DNA from: Bacillota bacterium
GTDB lineage: Bacteria; Bacillota; Sulfobacillia; JABLXB01
Reading direction: 5' to 3'
Length of the DNA stretch: 64,000 bases
Assembly (NCBI GenBank): GCA_013178305.1
Contig: JABLXB010000001.1
Location: forward strand, 362,516-426,515
The notes below the pieces were generated by a model, which was not told the DNA's origin, did not search any database, and saw only the letters and a program-made list of their open reading frames with translations. The stretch's first letter is position 1, and every line of letters begins with the position of its first letter. The position numbers and the translations under genes were made by a program. Positions 16,676 through 25,800 of this stretch are shown one piece after another.

Positions 16676-17443
16676 GTGATCGAAGACAGGCAAATGCTTT
16701 CGGAATCGTTTCGCTGGGACGACTTCACCCTCGCGCTGAGGCAGGCGCTCCCACTCACTGTGAGCATATTCGGGTACGGTCTGGTGTTCGGAGTCCTCGC
16801 CCGGCAGAGCGGTCTCACCACGTGGGAAGTCCTGCTGATGTCGACGGCTGTCATCGCCGGCTCATCTCAGTTCGTTGCGGTCGGCATGATCTCGGCGGGA
16901 GCCGCCGCCGGGCAGATCGTGCTCGCGACCCTCCTCCTGAACATGCGCCACCTTCTCATGGGCGCCTCCCTCGCGCCGTACCTACGAGGGGTCAGGACCT
17001 GGAAACTGGCGGCCCTGGCGCACCTGTTGAACGACGAGTCATACGCCCTGATAATCGATCGCTTCCAGAAACACGGCGGAAGCGTGGCGTATTTCCTGGG
17101 GGCCGGGCTGGGCACGGTCTCCGGGTGGATTCTCAGTTCCGCTCTTGCGGGCGCCCTTGGAAACCTCGCCGGCAGCACCCAGAAGTTCGGCCTCGACTTC
17201 GCGTTCGCCGGCACGTTCATCGGCCTCCTGGTGCCCCAGATCAAGAACAGAGAAACGTGGATCTCGTTCGGAGTCGCAGCCATTGTCTCCCTGGCGTCGG
17301 TTCAGCTGATCCCAGGAAAGTGGTATATGGTGATCGCCGCCGTCGCGGCAGCGGTCGCAGGAGTGGTGGTGGAATCACTTGCGAGCGGAAGTCGTGCTAG
17401 TCATACTGGGCATGGCCCTGGTCACTTATCTGACGAGGGTTAG
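16676..17443 (+). CDS. azlC: AzlC-family branched-chain amino acid exporter subunit
   Basis: The sequence has the AzlC/YgaZ features: SIFGYGLVFGVLARQSG, the STAVIAGSSQFVAVG segment and LLLNMRHLLMGASLAPYLRG. It forms the large membrane subunit of the LIV-E exporter with AzlD. I place the start at GTG 16676, which has GAGGGG upstream; the open frame begins at 16613. The 3' end overlaps azlD by 65 bp, a long overlap that gives AzlC a polar Ser/His/Gly-rich tail. It is likely co-transcribed with the upstream MocR gene. Confidence 0.9.
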   Translation: MIEDRQMLSESFRWDDFTLALRQALPLTVSIFGYGLVFGVLARQSGLTTWEVLLMSTAVIAGSSQFVAVGMISAGAAAGQIVLATLLLNMRHLLMGASLAPYLRGVRTWKLAALAHLLNDESYALIIDRFQKHGGSVAYFLGAGLGTVSGWILSSALAGALGNLAGSTQKFGLDFAFAGTFIGLLVPQIKNRETWISFGVAAIVSLASVQLIPGKWYMVIAAVAAAVAGVVVESLASGSRASHTGHGPGHLSDEG

Positions 17444-17708
17444 CCTCCTGGTCCTGGTCGGGCGGGTCTCGCTGCCCGCACCCCTGATGGCGGCGCTCAG
17501 GTACATCCCGATAGGCATAATTACTGCGCTCGTCGTCCCAGCCATACTGGTAGTCGGCGGGAAGATCGACGTTTCCCCCGCGAACCTCTACATCCCGGCG
17601 GCCCTGGCCTCAGCCCTGATAGCCGCGAAGTGGAAAAACATACTCCTCGCCATGTGCGGCGGCGTCGCGGTCGTAGTCATAATGAGGCTGGCTCTTTCGC
17701 CCGCCTGA
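17379..17708 (+). CDS. azlD: AzlD-family amino acid exporter small subunit
   Basis: A 109-residue membrane protein with about four helices. The MALVTYLTRVSLLVL start region and the LRYIPIGIITALVVPAIL segment identify AzlD/YgaH. It partners AzlC in export of branched-chain or related amino acids. The TTG start at 17379 lies within the azlC 3' end; a GTG at 17394 is an alternative. No ATG fits before residue 12. Confidence 0.88.
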   Translation: MRAEVVLVILGMALVTYLTRVSLLVLVGRVSLPAPLMAALRYIPIGIITALVVPAILVVGGKIDVSPANLYIPAALASALIAAKWKNILLAMCGGVAVVVIMRLALSPA

Positions 17709-17840
17709 GGACCGCACAGCAGGCCGCCGTTGCGCTGGCCGCAGGCAGGACTCGGCCCGAATGTGGGGCGGTATGGAAGTAGACGTCACACAGCTAGAAG
17801 GAATATCCTCGTCCCCGTCGAATAACGTGCCTACCAATAG

Positions 17841-17860
17841 GGCCGTCTTTGCAGACGGCC
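17841..17860 (+). terminator. Hairpin between azlD and the amidotransferase gene
   Basis: GGCCGTCT (17841-17848), loop TTGC and AGACGGCC (17853-17860) form a perfect 8-bp stem. No clear U-tract follows. A TATACT -10-like box at 17891-17896 lies just downstream and could start the next operon. Confidence 0.45.
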
Positions 17861-17918
17861 GCAGTTGAAGGCCAAGTGGTCCTAACCAGTTATACTAACC
17901 TGGCAGGAGGGCTTCACC

Positions 17919-18689
17919 GTGAGGCCTTTAGTAGCGGTAACGTCGTCAGCGCTTACCTCAAGCCCCCAGGTCCCCAACAGGATCTCCTGCTACGTCGACA
18001 GCGTCTACACAGACGCGCTGGTTTCTTGCGGCCTCCAGCCCGTGATTCTGCCGGCCACGTCCCCCTGCAGCCCGGACAACTCCGAAGACCCCGTCAGGCT
18101 AATGTGTGCTTTCTCCGGTCTTCTGGTGACGGGGGGACCGACACTGCCGTCCACAACACCGCTGGATTCGCCCATCCTGCCCCTGAGAGAGCAGGACCCG
18201 GCTCGATGGGAGCACGACACAACTGTCATCAGAGCCGCGCTCGCGTCGGGAATCCCGGTTCTGGCGGTCTGCCGCGGGATGCAGGTGCTTAACGAGGTCC
18301 TTGGTGGGACTACTCACCTTAACCTGGTGCTCGACGGTGTCACGAGCCTTGATCACAACCAGGGAACCCTCCCGGAATCCGCGCCGTATCACAGGGTCAA
18401 CGTGGTAGGTAGTTCCCTGCTTGCGCGACTCACGGGCACCAGCACTCTCGAGGTCAACAGCTTCCACCGGCAAGGGGTAAAGGCCCCCGGAAAAAGCTTG
18501 ACCGTTTCGGCGGTCTCGGCCGATGGCGTGGTCGAGGCTATCGAGATGGAGGCCGGTTTCTGCCTCGGTGTACAGTTCCACGCCGAACGAATGCCCGGCA
18601 GCGCCCCCATGAGGGCAATCATGGCGGGTTTCGCCTCGGCGTGCCGTGCTCGACGGAAAGCCTTGTCCAGGGAGGGATGCCGCTCGTAA
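17919..18689 (+). CDS. Class I glutamine amidotransferase, PuuD/peptidase C26 type (copy 1)
   Basis: The 256-residue hydrolase has the class I amidotransferase triad: Cys in AVCRGMQVLN, then His and Glu in FHAERM. Family members hydrolyse gamma-glutamyl amide bonds, for example gamma-glutamyl-GABA (PuuD). The SFHRQGVKAPG loop is shared with the copy at 30427, so the two are paralogues bracketing this gene island. GTG start with GGAGGG upstream. It opens the plus-strand cluster of TRAP transporters, D-glutamate cyclase, opine dehydrogenase and mutase. A gamma-glutamyl intermediate is therefore suspected; the substrate is unknown. Confidence 0.85.
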   Translation: MRPLVAVTSSALTSSPQVPNRISCYVDSVYTDALVSCGLQPVILPATSPCSPDNSEDPVRLMCAFSGLLVTGGPTLPSTTPLDSPILPLREQDPARWEHDTTVIRAALASGIPVLAVCRGMQVLNEVLGGTTHLNLVLDGVTSLDHNQGTLPESAPYHRVNVVGSSLLARLTGTSTLEVNSFHRQGVKAPGKSLTVSAVSADGVVEAIEMEAGFCLGVQFHAERMPGSAPMRAIMAGFASACRARRKALSREGCRS

Positions 18690-18747
18690 ACCGTTTTCCG
18701 GGTATAGCCGCGAATCGTAGACAGTAGACAGGGAGGAGGTTTGAGGA

Positions 18748-20124
18748 ATGCAGTATATCGGCCCGTTCCCGCTGCAGGTCTTTTACCTGTTTGAGGTCCT
18801 TCTGGTCGTCCTACTGTTCCTTGTCCTGTACAAACGCCCGGTATATGAAGCAATGGCTCTCGCCTACCTCGCAACCATCATGATGACCGGAAGGTACGAC
18901 CTGTTCTGGAAGTATCTCACGTACTCGTCGACCAGCACTCTGTTCTATGCCATCGTAGCGTTCCTGTTAGTCGCACACATCTTCGGCGAGACCAAGGTCG
19001 TGGAGAAAATCATCAATTTCATCCTGGCGTCGGTTGGGCGATTCCGGGGCGGCGCCGGGTATGTATCGCTTCTGGCGAGTACATTCATGGCAGCCCTATC
19101 CGGTACCGGACCCGGCAATGTGGCGGCAACCGGCGTGTTCACCATCCCCGCGATGATTGAGACCGGCTTCTCGAGAGCTCTGGCCGCGACAGTCGAGATG
19201 AGCTGCTCCACCCTGGGCAACATCATCCCGCCGTCAGGCATAGTGATTCTGTCATGGGGCCTGCTAGACAAGCTGTCCCCCGGCGCGATCAGCTCTTCGC
19301 AGTTCGTGATAGCCGCCTACGGAATAGGCCTCTGGTTCGTGATACAGCGCTGGCTGACGCTGCTCGTGATGTGCAAGTACTACAACGTCAAGCCGGTCCC
19401 GGCCGAGGCAAGGCCCTCGCTAAACGACTCCTGGAACAAGGGCAAATGGGCGCTCATCCTGCCGTTGCTCATATTCATCCCGCTGTTCCTCGACGCAAAG
19501 TTCCCCGGGTTTCTGACAGCGCGGCTCGGGAAAGAAGGCGTGAAGGCGTTCTCCACGTGTGTGCTCCTGTTCACGCCCGGGATGGCCGGCGCATATGCCC
19601 TCTGGATAGCCCGCAGGGATATCCCTGAGAAGATGAATCTGAACGGTCTGGTGGGGATGTTCCGCCGCAGCGTCATGCAGACAGTTCCGGTTGCCGCGAC
19701 AATCTACCTGGCGTACGGTCTTTCGATGGTGTTCAGGGAGATCGAGATGGAAAAAGCCGTCCAGCAGTGGTTCCTCGGGATGGGCCTGAACGCGTCGTCT
19801 ATGATAATCGTCGCCCCCGTATTCTTCATGCTCCTCGGGATGGTATTACCGGGCTCCTCACAGATCGCGCTCCTGGGCTCGGCAATGATAGCAACCTTCG
19901 CATCGATGGGCGGGAACCCGGTGCTGTTCGCTTCCATGCTGCCGGCCATGACGGGAGCGATGGAAGGAATGACCCCGCCCCTTGCGCTCTGCATGTACGC
20001 CGCGATGGGCATAGCCAAGTCGGGCTTCGTGGAGACGACCAAGATAACGCTGGTGTGGGTGGCGCTGCACCTCCTGGTATCGATAATCCTGCTTACGGGC
20101 GTACTGCCCATCTTCGGACTATAG
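18748..20124 (+). CDS. TRAP transporter large permease subunit (DctM-like)
   Basis: The 458-residue membrane protein has about 12 helices with the DctM hallmarks GTGPGNVAATGVFTIPAMIETGFSRALAA near residue 115 and STLGNIIPPSG near residue 152. TRAP permeases import carboxylates and related acids using a sodium gradient. ATG start with GGGAGGAGG upstream. The next gene, 12 bp on, encodes a small membrane protein that may be the DctQ equivalent. No DctP-type binding protein is adjacent; the TAXI receptor at 21517 probably serves the second transporter, though sharing is possible. Confidence 0.85.
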   Translation: MQYIGPFPLQVFYLFEVLLVVLLFLVLYKRPVYEAMALAYLATIMMTGRYDLFWKYLTYSSTSTLFYAIVAFLLVAHIFGETKVVEKIINFILASVGRFRGGAGYVSLLASTFMAALSGTGPGNVAATGVFTIPAMIETGFSRALAATVEMSCSTLGNIIPPSGIVILSWGLLDKLSPGAISSSQFVIAAYGIGLWFVIQRWLTLLVMCKYYNVKPVPAEARPSLNDSWNKGKWALILPLLIFIPLFLDAKFPGFLTARLGKEGVKAFSTCVLLFTPGMAGAYALWIARRDIPEKMNLNGLVGMFRRSVMQTVPVAATIYLAYGLSMVFREIEMEKAVQQWFLGMGLNASSMIIVAPVFFMLLGMVLPGSSQIALLGSAMIATFASMGGNPVLFASMLPAMTGAMEGMTPPLALCMYAAMGIAKSGFVETTKITLVWVALHLLVSIILLTGVLPIFGL

Positions 20125-20136
20125 GGGGTGAGAACG

Positions 20137-20388
20137 GTGAAGGCGATATCCGATTCCTTGAACGTGTGCTACGGCTTGCTCGCTCTCTTCACCCTGGGCG
20201 TCGGGGCGGCGGCCTTCTTCATGTTCCTGGCGGGCCTAGTCATCGGTGGGGCGACCGCCACAAGCCTGGCCGTGACCGCCCGCGACTGGATGATGTTCGC
20301 AATCAAGACCGCGTCGCTGGCTACATTGTTCGGGCTTGTTGACATCTACCTGAAGGGGTCTCACTCCCTGACGATAGACCAAAATTGA
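20137..20388 (+). CDS. Small membrane protein, possible TRAP small subunit
   Basis: An 83-residue protein with two clear hydrophobic helices (LLALFTLGVGAAAFFMFLAGLVI and MMFAIKTASLATLFGLVDIYL). It directly follows the DctM-like gene and is probably its small partner, although it is shorter than normal DctQ proteins (about 160 residues, four helices). GTG at 20137 is preferred since GGGGGTGA stands at the right distance; the frame opens at 20128. Family not recognised. Confidence 0.6.
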   Translation: MKAISDSLNVCYGLLALFTLGVGAAAFFMFLAGLVIGGATATSLAVTARDWMMFAIKTASLATLFGLVDIYLKGSHSLTIDQN

Positions 20389-20413
20389 GCGTCCTCGTGC
20401 GGAGGTGTTGGGT

Positions 20414-21457
20414 TTGGACCGCAATGGTCTCCTGGATCTCGCAGCACAGAGAATAGACAGCCTGATAAGTATCGATGTCCCGTCACGGAACGTGATTCAC
20501 GTACTATACCCACTTGCCCGGGAGAAGACGGGAAAACCCCTTTGTATGGCCGCCGCACAACTCCTGATGAAGAGTGTAACGAGGGGCGGGGTTGTCCTGA
20601 TCGCGACTGGCTGGCCCGACCGGCCCCATATATCGCCCTCGATAGCCGAAACGGACGGTCCGCCCGGGGCCGCCGCACTTGCGAGGGCTCTGCACAGGGG
20701 CCTTGGGGCGGTACCTATCGCGGTAGTTGAGGAAAACCTGGTCGAAGCGATGGAAGCAGTGATGCGCGCAGCAGGTTTTCGGGTAGTAACGCCCCAACAG
20801 GCAGTCGAAGCCGCAGTTTCATCCGCGCCCATCCATGCGGCCAGCGTCGTTGGGTTTCCGACTGACGCCGAGGACGCGAAGCACAATGCACAGTACCTGT
20901 TCGACCGACTCTCACCGCAGGCGGTAGTGACGATCGAAAAAGGCGGCATGAATGAAAAAAGCAGAATTCACACGAGTCGCGGGGCCGATACGAGCACGCA
21001 CATGTCCAAGGCCGATTACCTGGTCCTCGAGGCTCAAGGCCGCGGCGTCAAGACAGTGGGTATCGGAGACGGAGGAAACGAAATCGGGATGGGGGTGATA
21101 AGGGAAGGAATAGTCAGGCTTATCCGTTTCGGCGATCGCTGCAATTGCGGGTGCGGCGGCGGCATTGCTCCCAGTACCGTTACTGATGTGCTGGTTGCCG
21201 CCGCCATCTCCAATTGGGGAGCCTACGGCGTTGCGGCGTGCCTGGCGATCTTGCTCCAGGATGCCGATGTGTTTCACAACCACGTTGTCGAAGGGCGTAT
21301 GTTGGACGAAGCGTGCCGAGCGTCGCTGATTGACGGTATCACGGGCTATTGCGAACCAAGCGCCGATGGCCTACAGGCCCCGGTACACCAGGCATTCGTG
21401 ACGCTAATGCTTGAGACTGTCAGGCAGGTAATCCGCTCGCTAGATGCAATCGGCTGA
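20414..21457 (+). CDS. D-glutamate cyclase family protein (DUF4392)
   Basis: The roughly 347-residue protein matches the DUF4392 domain shared with mitochondrial D-glutamate cyclase (DGLUCY), which converts D-glutamate to 5-oxo-D-proline. Signature segments are IEKGGMNEKSRIHTSRG near residue 176, ADYLVLEAQGRGVKTVGIGDGGNEIGMG near residue 205, and CNCGCGGGIAPSTVTD. TTG at 20414 fits the GGAGGTG ribosome site; the open frame begins with GTG at 20405. It sits between the two transporter sets, which hints that a D-glutamate unit arises from the imported compound. Confidence 0.85.
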   Translation: MDRNGLLDLAAQRIDSLISIDVPSRNVIHVLYPLAREKTGKPLCMAAAQLLMKSVTRGGVVLIATGWPDRPHISPSIAETDGPPGAAALARALHRGLGAVPIAVVEENLVEAMEAVMRAAGFRVVTPQQAVEAAVSSAPIHAASVVGFPTDAEDAKHNAQYLFDRLSPQAVVTIEKGGMNEKSRIHTSRGADTSTHMSKADYLVLEAQGRGVKTVGIGDGGNEIGMGVIREGIVRLIRFGDRCNCGCGGGIAPSTVTDVLVAAAISNWGAYGVAACLAILLQDADVFHNHVVEGRMLDEACRASLIDGITGYCEPSADGLQAPVHQAFVTLMLETVRQVIRSLDAIG

Positions 21458-21516
21458 CCCACAGTTGAATTCGTACCATAGAACGACAAGAGCACAGCCT
21501 GGAAGGGGGTAGTGAA

Positions 21517-22500
21517 GTGAATGCTCGGAAGAACACGATGGTAGCCGCCGCCCTTGTAATGGTCCTGCTCCTCGCATTATCGGGTTGCGGCCAGAAACCC
21601 ACTCAGGGGAAAAAGGTCGACAAGATCCTAATGCAGGCATCGAGTATGGGCGGTATAGGCTATGGTTATTCACTGGGGCTGTCAAAAGTCGCCGCCAAGG
21701 TTACACCCGACGTCAGCTTCACTGTTGAGGCGACTGCAGGTTATATAGAGAACGCCAAGCGATTGTCGCAGGATGTCGGGCACATTGGTGTGATTAGCCA
21801 GGACGACGGTTATGCCGTCTTTAAGAAACAGGGGGATTTCGCCAGCGCAAAGGCCAGACTGCTAACAATGTTCCCTGTTCACACCCTCGACTGGCACATC
21901 ATTGTGCCTGGTGACGGGCCTGTCAAGACAATCTGGGATTTGAAGGGCAGGAAGGTGTCCGTACAACCTAAGGGCAGTTTCAACGAACGGTTGTCCTCGA
22001 ACATACTCGCCGCCCTTGATATCGAGTGCAACAAGGTGTACCTGACCCACTCGGAAGCCGCGGAGCAGATGGCGTCAAAATCGCTCGACGCCCACATCGC
22101 GTCGGGGTCGTCCCCCGCTTTCGCGGAGCTTGCCGTCCGCATGCCGCTGAAGGTCATTTCTCTGTCGCCCGACGACATATCCAAAATCCGGCAGAAGCTC
22201 CCGTATTTGAACGAGACCGATTTCAAGGCGGAGGCTTACTACAAGGGGACGGGCACCGTCAAGAGCGTGAACGTTTGGGCCATCGTGGCCTGCAGAGAAG
22301 ACCTCCCCGAAGACCTGGTCTACAAGCTTGTAAAGGGTGTTTACGAGAACAAGGACCTGATGGTCGAGGGGCACCCCAGCGCGAAGTTGATGGATCCCGC
22401 CCAGGTAACGAAACTGACAGTCCCGCTCCATCCCGGTGCGTACAAGTTCTTCACCGAGAAAGGCATCGCGGTTCCAGACAGCCTGAAGCCGCCCAAGTAG
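21517..22500 (+). CDS. TAXI-family TRAP solute receptor lipoprotein
   Basis: A signal peptide ends in the lipobox LSGCGQ (Cys near residue 24). The mature part is a TAXI-type solute receptor: MGGIGYGYSLGLSKV, the EATAGYIENAKRLSQ segment, then WDLKGRKVSVQPKGSFNE. TAXI receptors deliver glutamate, 2-oxoglutarate or similar acids to fused 4TM/12TM TRAP permeases, and exactly such a permease gene follows. GTG start after GAAGGGGG. Located on the outer face of the membrane. Confidence 0.88.
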   Translation: MNARKNTMVAAALVMVLLLALSGCGQKPTQGKKVDKILMQASSMGGIGYGYSLGLSKVAAKVTPDVSFTVEATAGYIENAKRLSQDVGHIGVISQDDGYAVFKKQGDFASAKARLLTMFPVHTLDWHIIVPGDGPVKTIWDLKGRKVSVQPKGSFNERLSSNILAALDIECNKVYLTHSEAAEQMASKSLDAHIASGSSPAFAELAVRMPLKVISLSPDDISKIRQKLPYLNETDFKAEAYYKGTGTVKSVNVWAIVACREDLPEDLVYKLVKGVYENKDLMVEGHPSAKLMDPAQVTKLTVPLHPGAYKFFTEKGIAVPDSLKPPK

Positions 22501-22579
22501 TCGTCGGCCCGAACACGGCTGATCGTGGCGTGAGAGAGAAGGCGCGCCTACAGCGTCGCGCACGGAGGGGAGACTCACA

Positions 22580-24469
22580 ATGGCCGAATCCGGCACCACA
22601 GGGAACGCACCAACAAGGGGTCTAGTAGTCGGGGCAATAGCGATCGCGACATCCGTATTCCACCTGTATTCGATGGTTACTCCGGTGCCACTCAACCCGT
22701 ACACTCAGCGTGCTGTACACCTCCTGTGCGTCTTAACGCTGTGCCTGGTGTTGAACCCCCTCCGCGACAGGCGGGCGCGCCTTCTTGACTATGTGGCCAT
22801 AGGCGTTGTACTGATTTCGTGCGGCTATATTCTCCTCGAGTACCCAAGAATTCAGGAGCAGGCCGGCCTGCCGTACGGACTGCAGCCATTGGTATCCGCT
22901 CTGCTGGTCATTGTAATACTCGACGCCACCCGCAGAGTCGCAGGGTACGCCCTGCCTATCCTCGCCGTCCTGTCCCTGCTGTATGCGTATTTCGGCGACT
23001 TCATCCCCGGTGCATGGGGGCATACGGGGTTCTCGCTCGAGAGGATTCTGGGCTACCTCTACCTGACCCTGGACGGAATATGGGGAGTCCCCGTCGCGGT
23101 GTCTTCCACTGTCATCATGGCGTTCACGATCTTCGGGGCATTTCTCAAACAAGCCGGCGTTGAGAGGGCTTTTACCAACCTGTCATTCGCCGCCGCAGGC
23201 CGCCTGGTTTCCGGGCCAGCCCAGGTGTCGGTCATAAGCAGCGCGCTGTTCGGCACGGTTAGCGGCAGCGCCGTGGCAAACGTCGTCGCCACGGGTTCAT
23301 TCACGATACCGCTCATGAAGAGTAGAGGATTCCCGGATTACTTCGCCGGAGCCGTCGAGGCGGCCGCGTCCACGGGCGGGCAGATCATGCCCCCGATCAT
23401 GGGGGCGGGCGCGTTCATCATGGCGGAGACGCTCGAGATGCCGTATCTCAAGATATGTATCGCAGCCGTGATCCCTGCAGTGCTCTACTTCCTGTGTTGC
23501 GGATTGAGCGTTCATTTCGAGGCGCTGCGATTGGGCTTCAGGGCGCCCCGGCAGGATGAGGCCGGCGAGCACCCCACGCTGCTCAGGGTTATTATTCGGG
23601 ACGGTTACATGTTCCTGCCCTTGCTTGTTATGCTTTATGTCATTTCGCGCGGGGTTTCGCCGATGAAAGCGGCCCTCTATGGAGCCGTCTCCGCGGCGGT
23701 ACTGAGTATCGTGAACCGGAGAGCCAAGAACGATCTATTTAACCTGAAGGGAATGGTTGAGGCTCTCAAAGACGCTGCAACCGGAGTTGTTGAGGTGGCA
23801 ACAGCCTGTGCGTGCGCCGGCGTAGTCCTGGGCGTAATATCGATGACGGGCCTCGGCGTTAAACTCACGAGCCTCCTCATAGCGGCGTCCGGCGGCCGTG
23901 TCTGGCCGGCGCTACTGATGGCTATGCTGGCGGCTATCATACTCGGCATGGGCCTTCCGACCGCGGTCGCATACGTTGTCGCGGCAGCGGCGACCGCGCC
24001 GGCTCTCATCCAGTTCGGGATCCATCCCCTGGCCGTCCACATGTTCATATTCTACTTCTCGATTCTCGGCACGATCACCCCCCCTGTGTGTCTTTCGGTC
24101 TATGCGGCTGCGGGCCTCTCGGGAGCCAACTGGCTCAAGGTCGCGTGGACTGCGATAAGGTTGGCCTTACCGGGCTTTATCGTGCCGTTCTTCGCAGTTG
24201 CCGATAACTCCCTGCTCATGGTAGGTTCTCCCGGCGCCATACTCCGGACATCCTTGACGGCGGCGCTGGGCGTCTTACTCCTGGCGTCGGGCTCGATGGG
24301 CTGGCTCAGGGGCCGTCTCTCCGTCGTCGAGCGCTTCCTGATGGTTGTGGCGGGAATCGCGCTGCTCGACCCCGCCCGAATCACCGACCTGCTCGGGCTG
24401 GGGCTCATGGTTATCGTCTACCTCCGGCAGCGTTACCTTGCTCAACGATCGGCAAGGCAAGCCACCTAG
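22580..24469 (+). CDS. TRAP transporter fused permease (4TM-12TM)
   Basis: The 629-residue protein combines the small (4 TM, about residues 10-130) and large (about 12 TM) TRAP subunits, the normal partner of TAXI receptors. Large-subunit hallmarks are SSALFGTVSGSAVANVVATGSFTIPLMKSRGF near residue 215 and EAAASTGGQIMPPIMGAGAF near residue 260, with GMGLPTAVAYVVAA later. ATG start with GGAGGGGAG upstream. With the receptor at 21517 it forms a complete sodium-driven importer for an acidic substrate. Confidence 0.92.
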   Translation: MAESGTTGNAPTRGLVVGAIAIATSVFHLYSMVTPVPLNPYTQRAVHLLCVLTLCLVLNPLRDRRARLLDYVAIGVVLISCGYILLEYPRIQEQAGLPYGLQPLVSALLVIVILDATRRVAGYALPILAVLSLLYAYFGDFIPGAWGHTGFSLERILGYLYLTLDGIWGVPVAVSSTVIMAFTIFGAFLKQAGVERAFTNLSFAAAGRLVSGPAQVSVISSALFGTVSGSAVANVVATGSFTIPLMKSRGFPDYFAGAVEAAASTGGQIMPPIMGAGAFIMAETLEMPYLKICIAAVIPAVLYFLCCGLSVHFEALRLGFRAPRQDEAGEHPTLLRVIIRDGYMFLPLLVMLYVISRGVSPMKAALYGAVSAAVLSIVNRRAKNDLFNLKGMVEALKDAATGVVEVATACACAGVVLGVISMTGLGVKLTSLLIAASGGRVWPALLMAMLAAIILGMGLPTAVAYVVAAAATAPALIQFGIHPLAVHMFIFYFSILGTITPPVCLSVYAAAGLSGANWLKVAWTAIRLALPGFIVPFFAVADNSLLMVGSPGAILRTSLTAALGVLLLASGSMGWLRGRLSVVERFLMVVAGIALLDPARITDLLGLGLMVIVYLRQRYLAQRSARQAT

Positions 24470-24568
24470 AGAGTAGTGGCACTGCCGTAAGATAGGATCA
24501 CGCCCTGTACAGGTAATAACACGTTATGATATGGCACTGACGAGAACGGTAAACGGGAGGGCGAGAGA

Positions 24569-25753
24569 TTGGGATCACAGACTAAGGTAGTCGTCTGCGG
24601 CGGCGGCAACGCCGCCCACGTACTCGTGCCTGCCATAAAGGAAGCAGGCGGGACGTGGGTGGCGGTTCTGGCTACGTTCGGCGATGAGTCGCAGAGAATC
24701 GCCAATGGAGTTGCGCAAGGGGGCATCATAGCCGCCTACCGAGACCATCATTACAGGGGGGTTCCCGATCTCGTTACCTCGTCTCCATCCGAGGCGATTC
24801 CTTCTGCCGACGTGGTTATCGTCTCGGTTCCCGCGTTTGCGCACGCGCAGGTGGTTGAGTCGATTGCGCCCTATCTTAAGTGCGGTGCGTTCCTGGGGGC
24901 AATGCCGTCCAGAAGTGGTTTTGAATTCTACGCCACCAATAAGCACCTCCGCGACAGGGATATAACGCTCTTCGGCTTTCAGACTCTCCCGTGGGCCTGT
25001 AGGGTGGCGGATTACGGCAGGCTCGTAAACGTCCTCGGCCGGAAGAACATCGTAAGCATGGGGGCATTCCCCACGTCCAAGACGGCCGGGGTTGCCCAGG
25101 TGCTCGCATCTATTACCGGGCTCAGGATACGACCCGCCAACTCCATGCTTTCAATAAGCCTGGGAAACGTCGGCCAAATAATTCACCCGGGTATTATGTA
25201 CGGTTTCTTCCACGGAAGGGAGGACCTTGATTACGACAGCGACTCTGTCCCTCTATTCTACCAGAGTGTGAACCGCGAGACCTCCATGATTCTCGACCTT
25301 ATGAGCCGGGAGATCCTGGCCGTGGCCCGCTTGATTGAGCAGAAGCACGGCGTCAACTTGGGCGATGTTATCGGCTTGAAGCAATGGCTCCTGGACTCCT
25401 ACGGGGATCAGATCCGCGACAAGACCGACATACAAACGTGTTTCGCTACAAACAGCGCATACGAGGGCATTAAAGCTCCGGTAATAGGCGAGGGCAACAA
25501 GTTCAGGCCCGATTTCAAATCGAGATACCTAACGGAAGATGTCCCGTACGGACTGGTCGTGACAAGAGGTGTTGCCGCCATTTGTGGAATCGAGACACCG
25601 GTTATCGACAGGGTAATAGACACCTGCTCGCATTGGATGGGAGTCCAGTACCTCATCGGCGGGAAGCCTTGCGGGCGGGACGTATCCGGAACCAGGCATC
25701 CCGTTGTCTACGGCATACGGGACATCGATCGCCTAATCGCGACTAGCGTTTGA
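24569..25753 (+). CDS. Opine (octopine/nopaline-type) dehydrogenase
   Basis: The 394-residue enzyme begins with a Rossmann NAD(P)-binding motif (VVVCGGGNAAHVL) and continues with an octopine/nopaline dehydrogenase C-terminal domain containing NVGQIIHPGIMYG and a catalytic-type histidine in that segment. Such enzymes interconvert an opine with an amino acid plus 2-oxo acid using NAD(P)H. In nopaline-type products the keto-acid-derived centre has the D configuration, which is noteworthy beside a D-glutamate cyclase. TTG start with GGGAGGG upstream. The 47-bp gap to the mutase fusion gene suggests co-transcription. Confidence 0.85.
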   Translation: MGSQTKVVVCGGGNAAHVLVPAIKEAGGTWVAVLATFGDESQRIANGVAQGGIIAAYRDHHYRGVPDLVTSSPSEAIPSADVVIVSVPAFAHAQVVESIAPYLKCGAFLGAMPSRSGFEFYATNKHLRDRDITLFGFQTLPWACRVADYGRLVNVLGRKNIVSMGAFPTSKTAGVAQVLASITGLRIRPANSMLSISLGNVGQIIHPGIMYGFFHGREDLDYDSDSVPLFYQSVNRETSMILDLMSREILAVARLIEQKHGVNLGDVIGLKQWLLDSYGDQIRDKTDIQTCFATNSAYEGIKAPVIGEGNKFRPDFKSRYLTEDVPYGLVVTRGVAAICGIETPVIDRVIDTCSHWMGVQYLIGGKPCGRDVSGTRHPVVYGIRDIDRLIATSV

Positions 25754-25800
25754 CGCTTGACATAATCTTACGGACGAACAAGGGATAGGGGGAGAAAACG

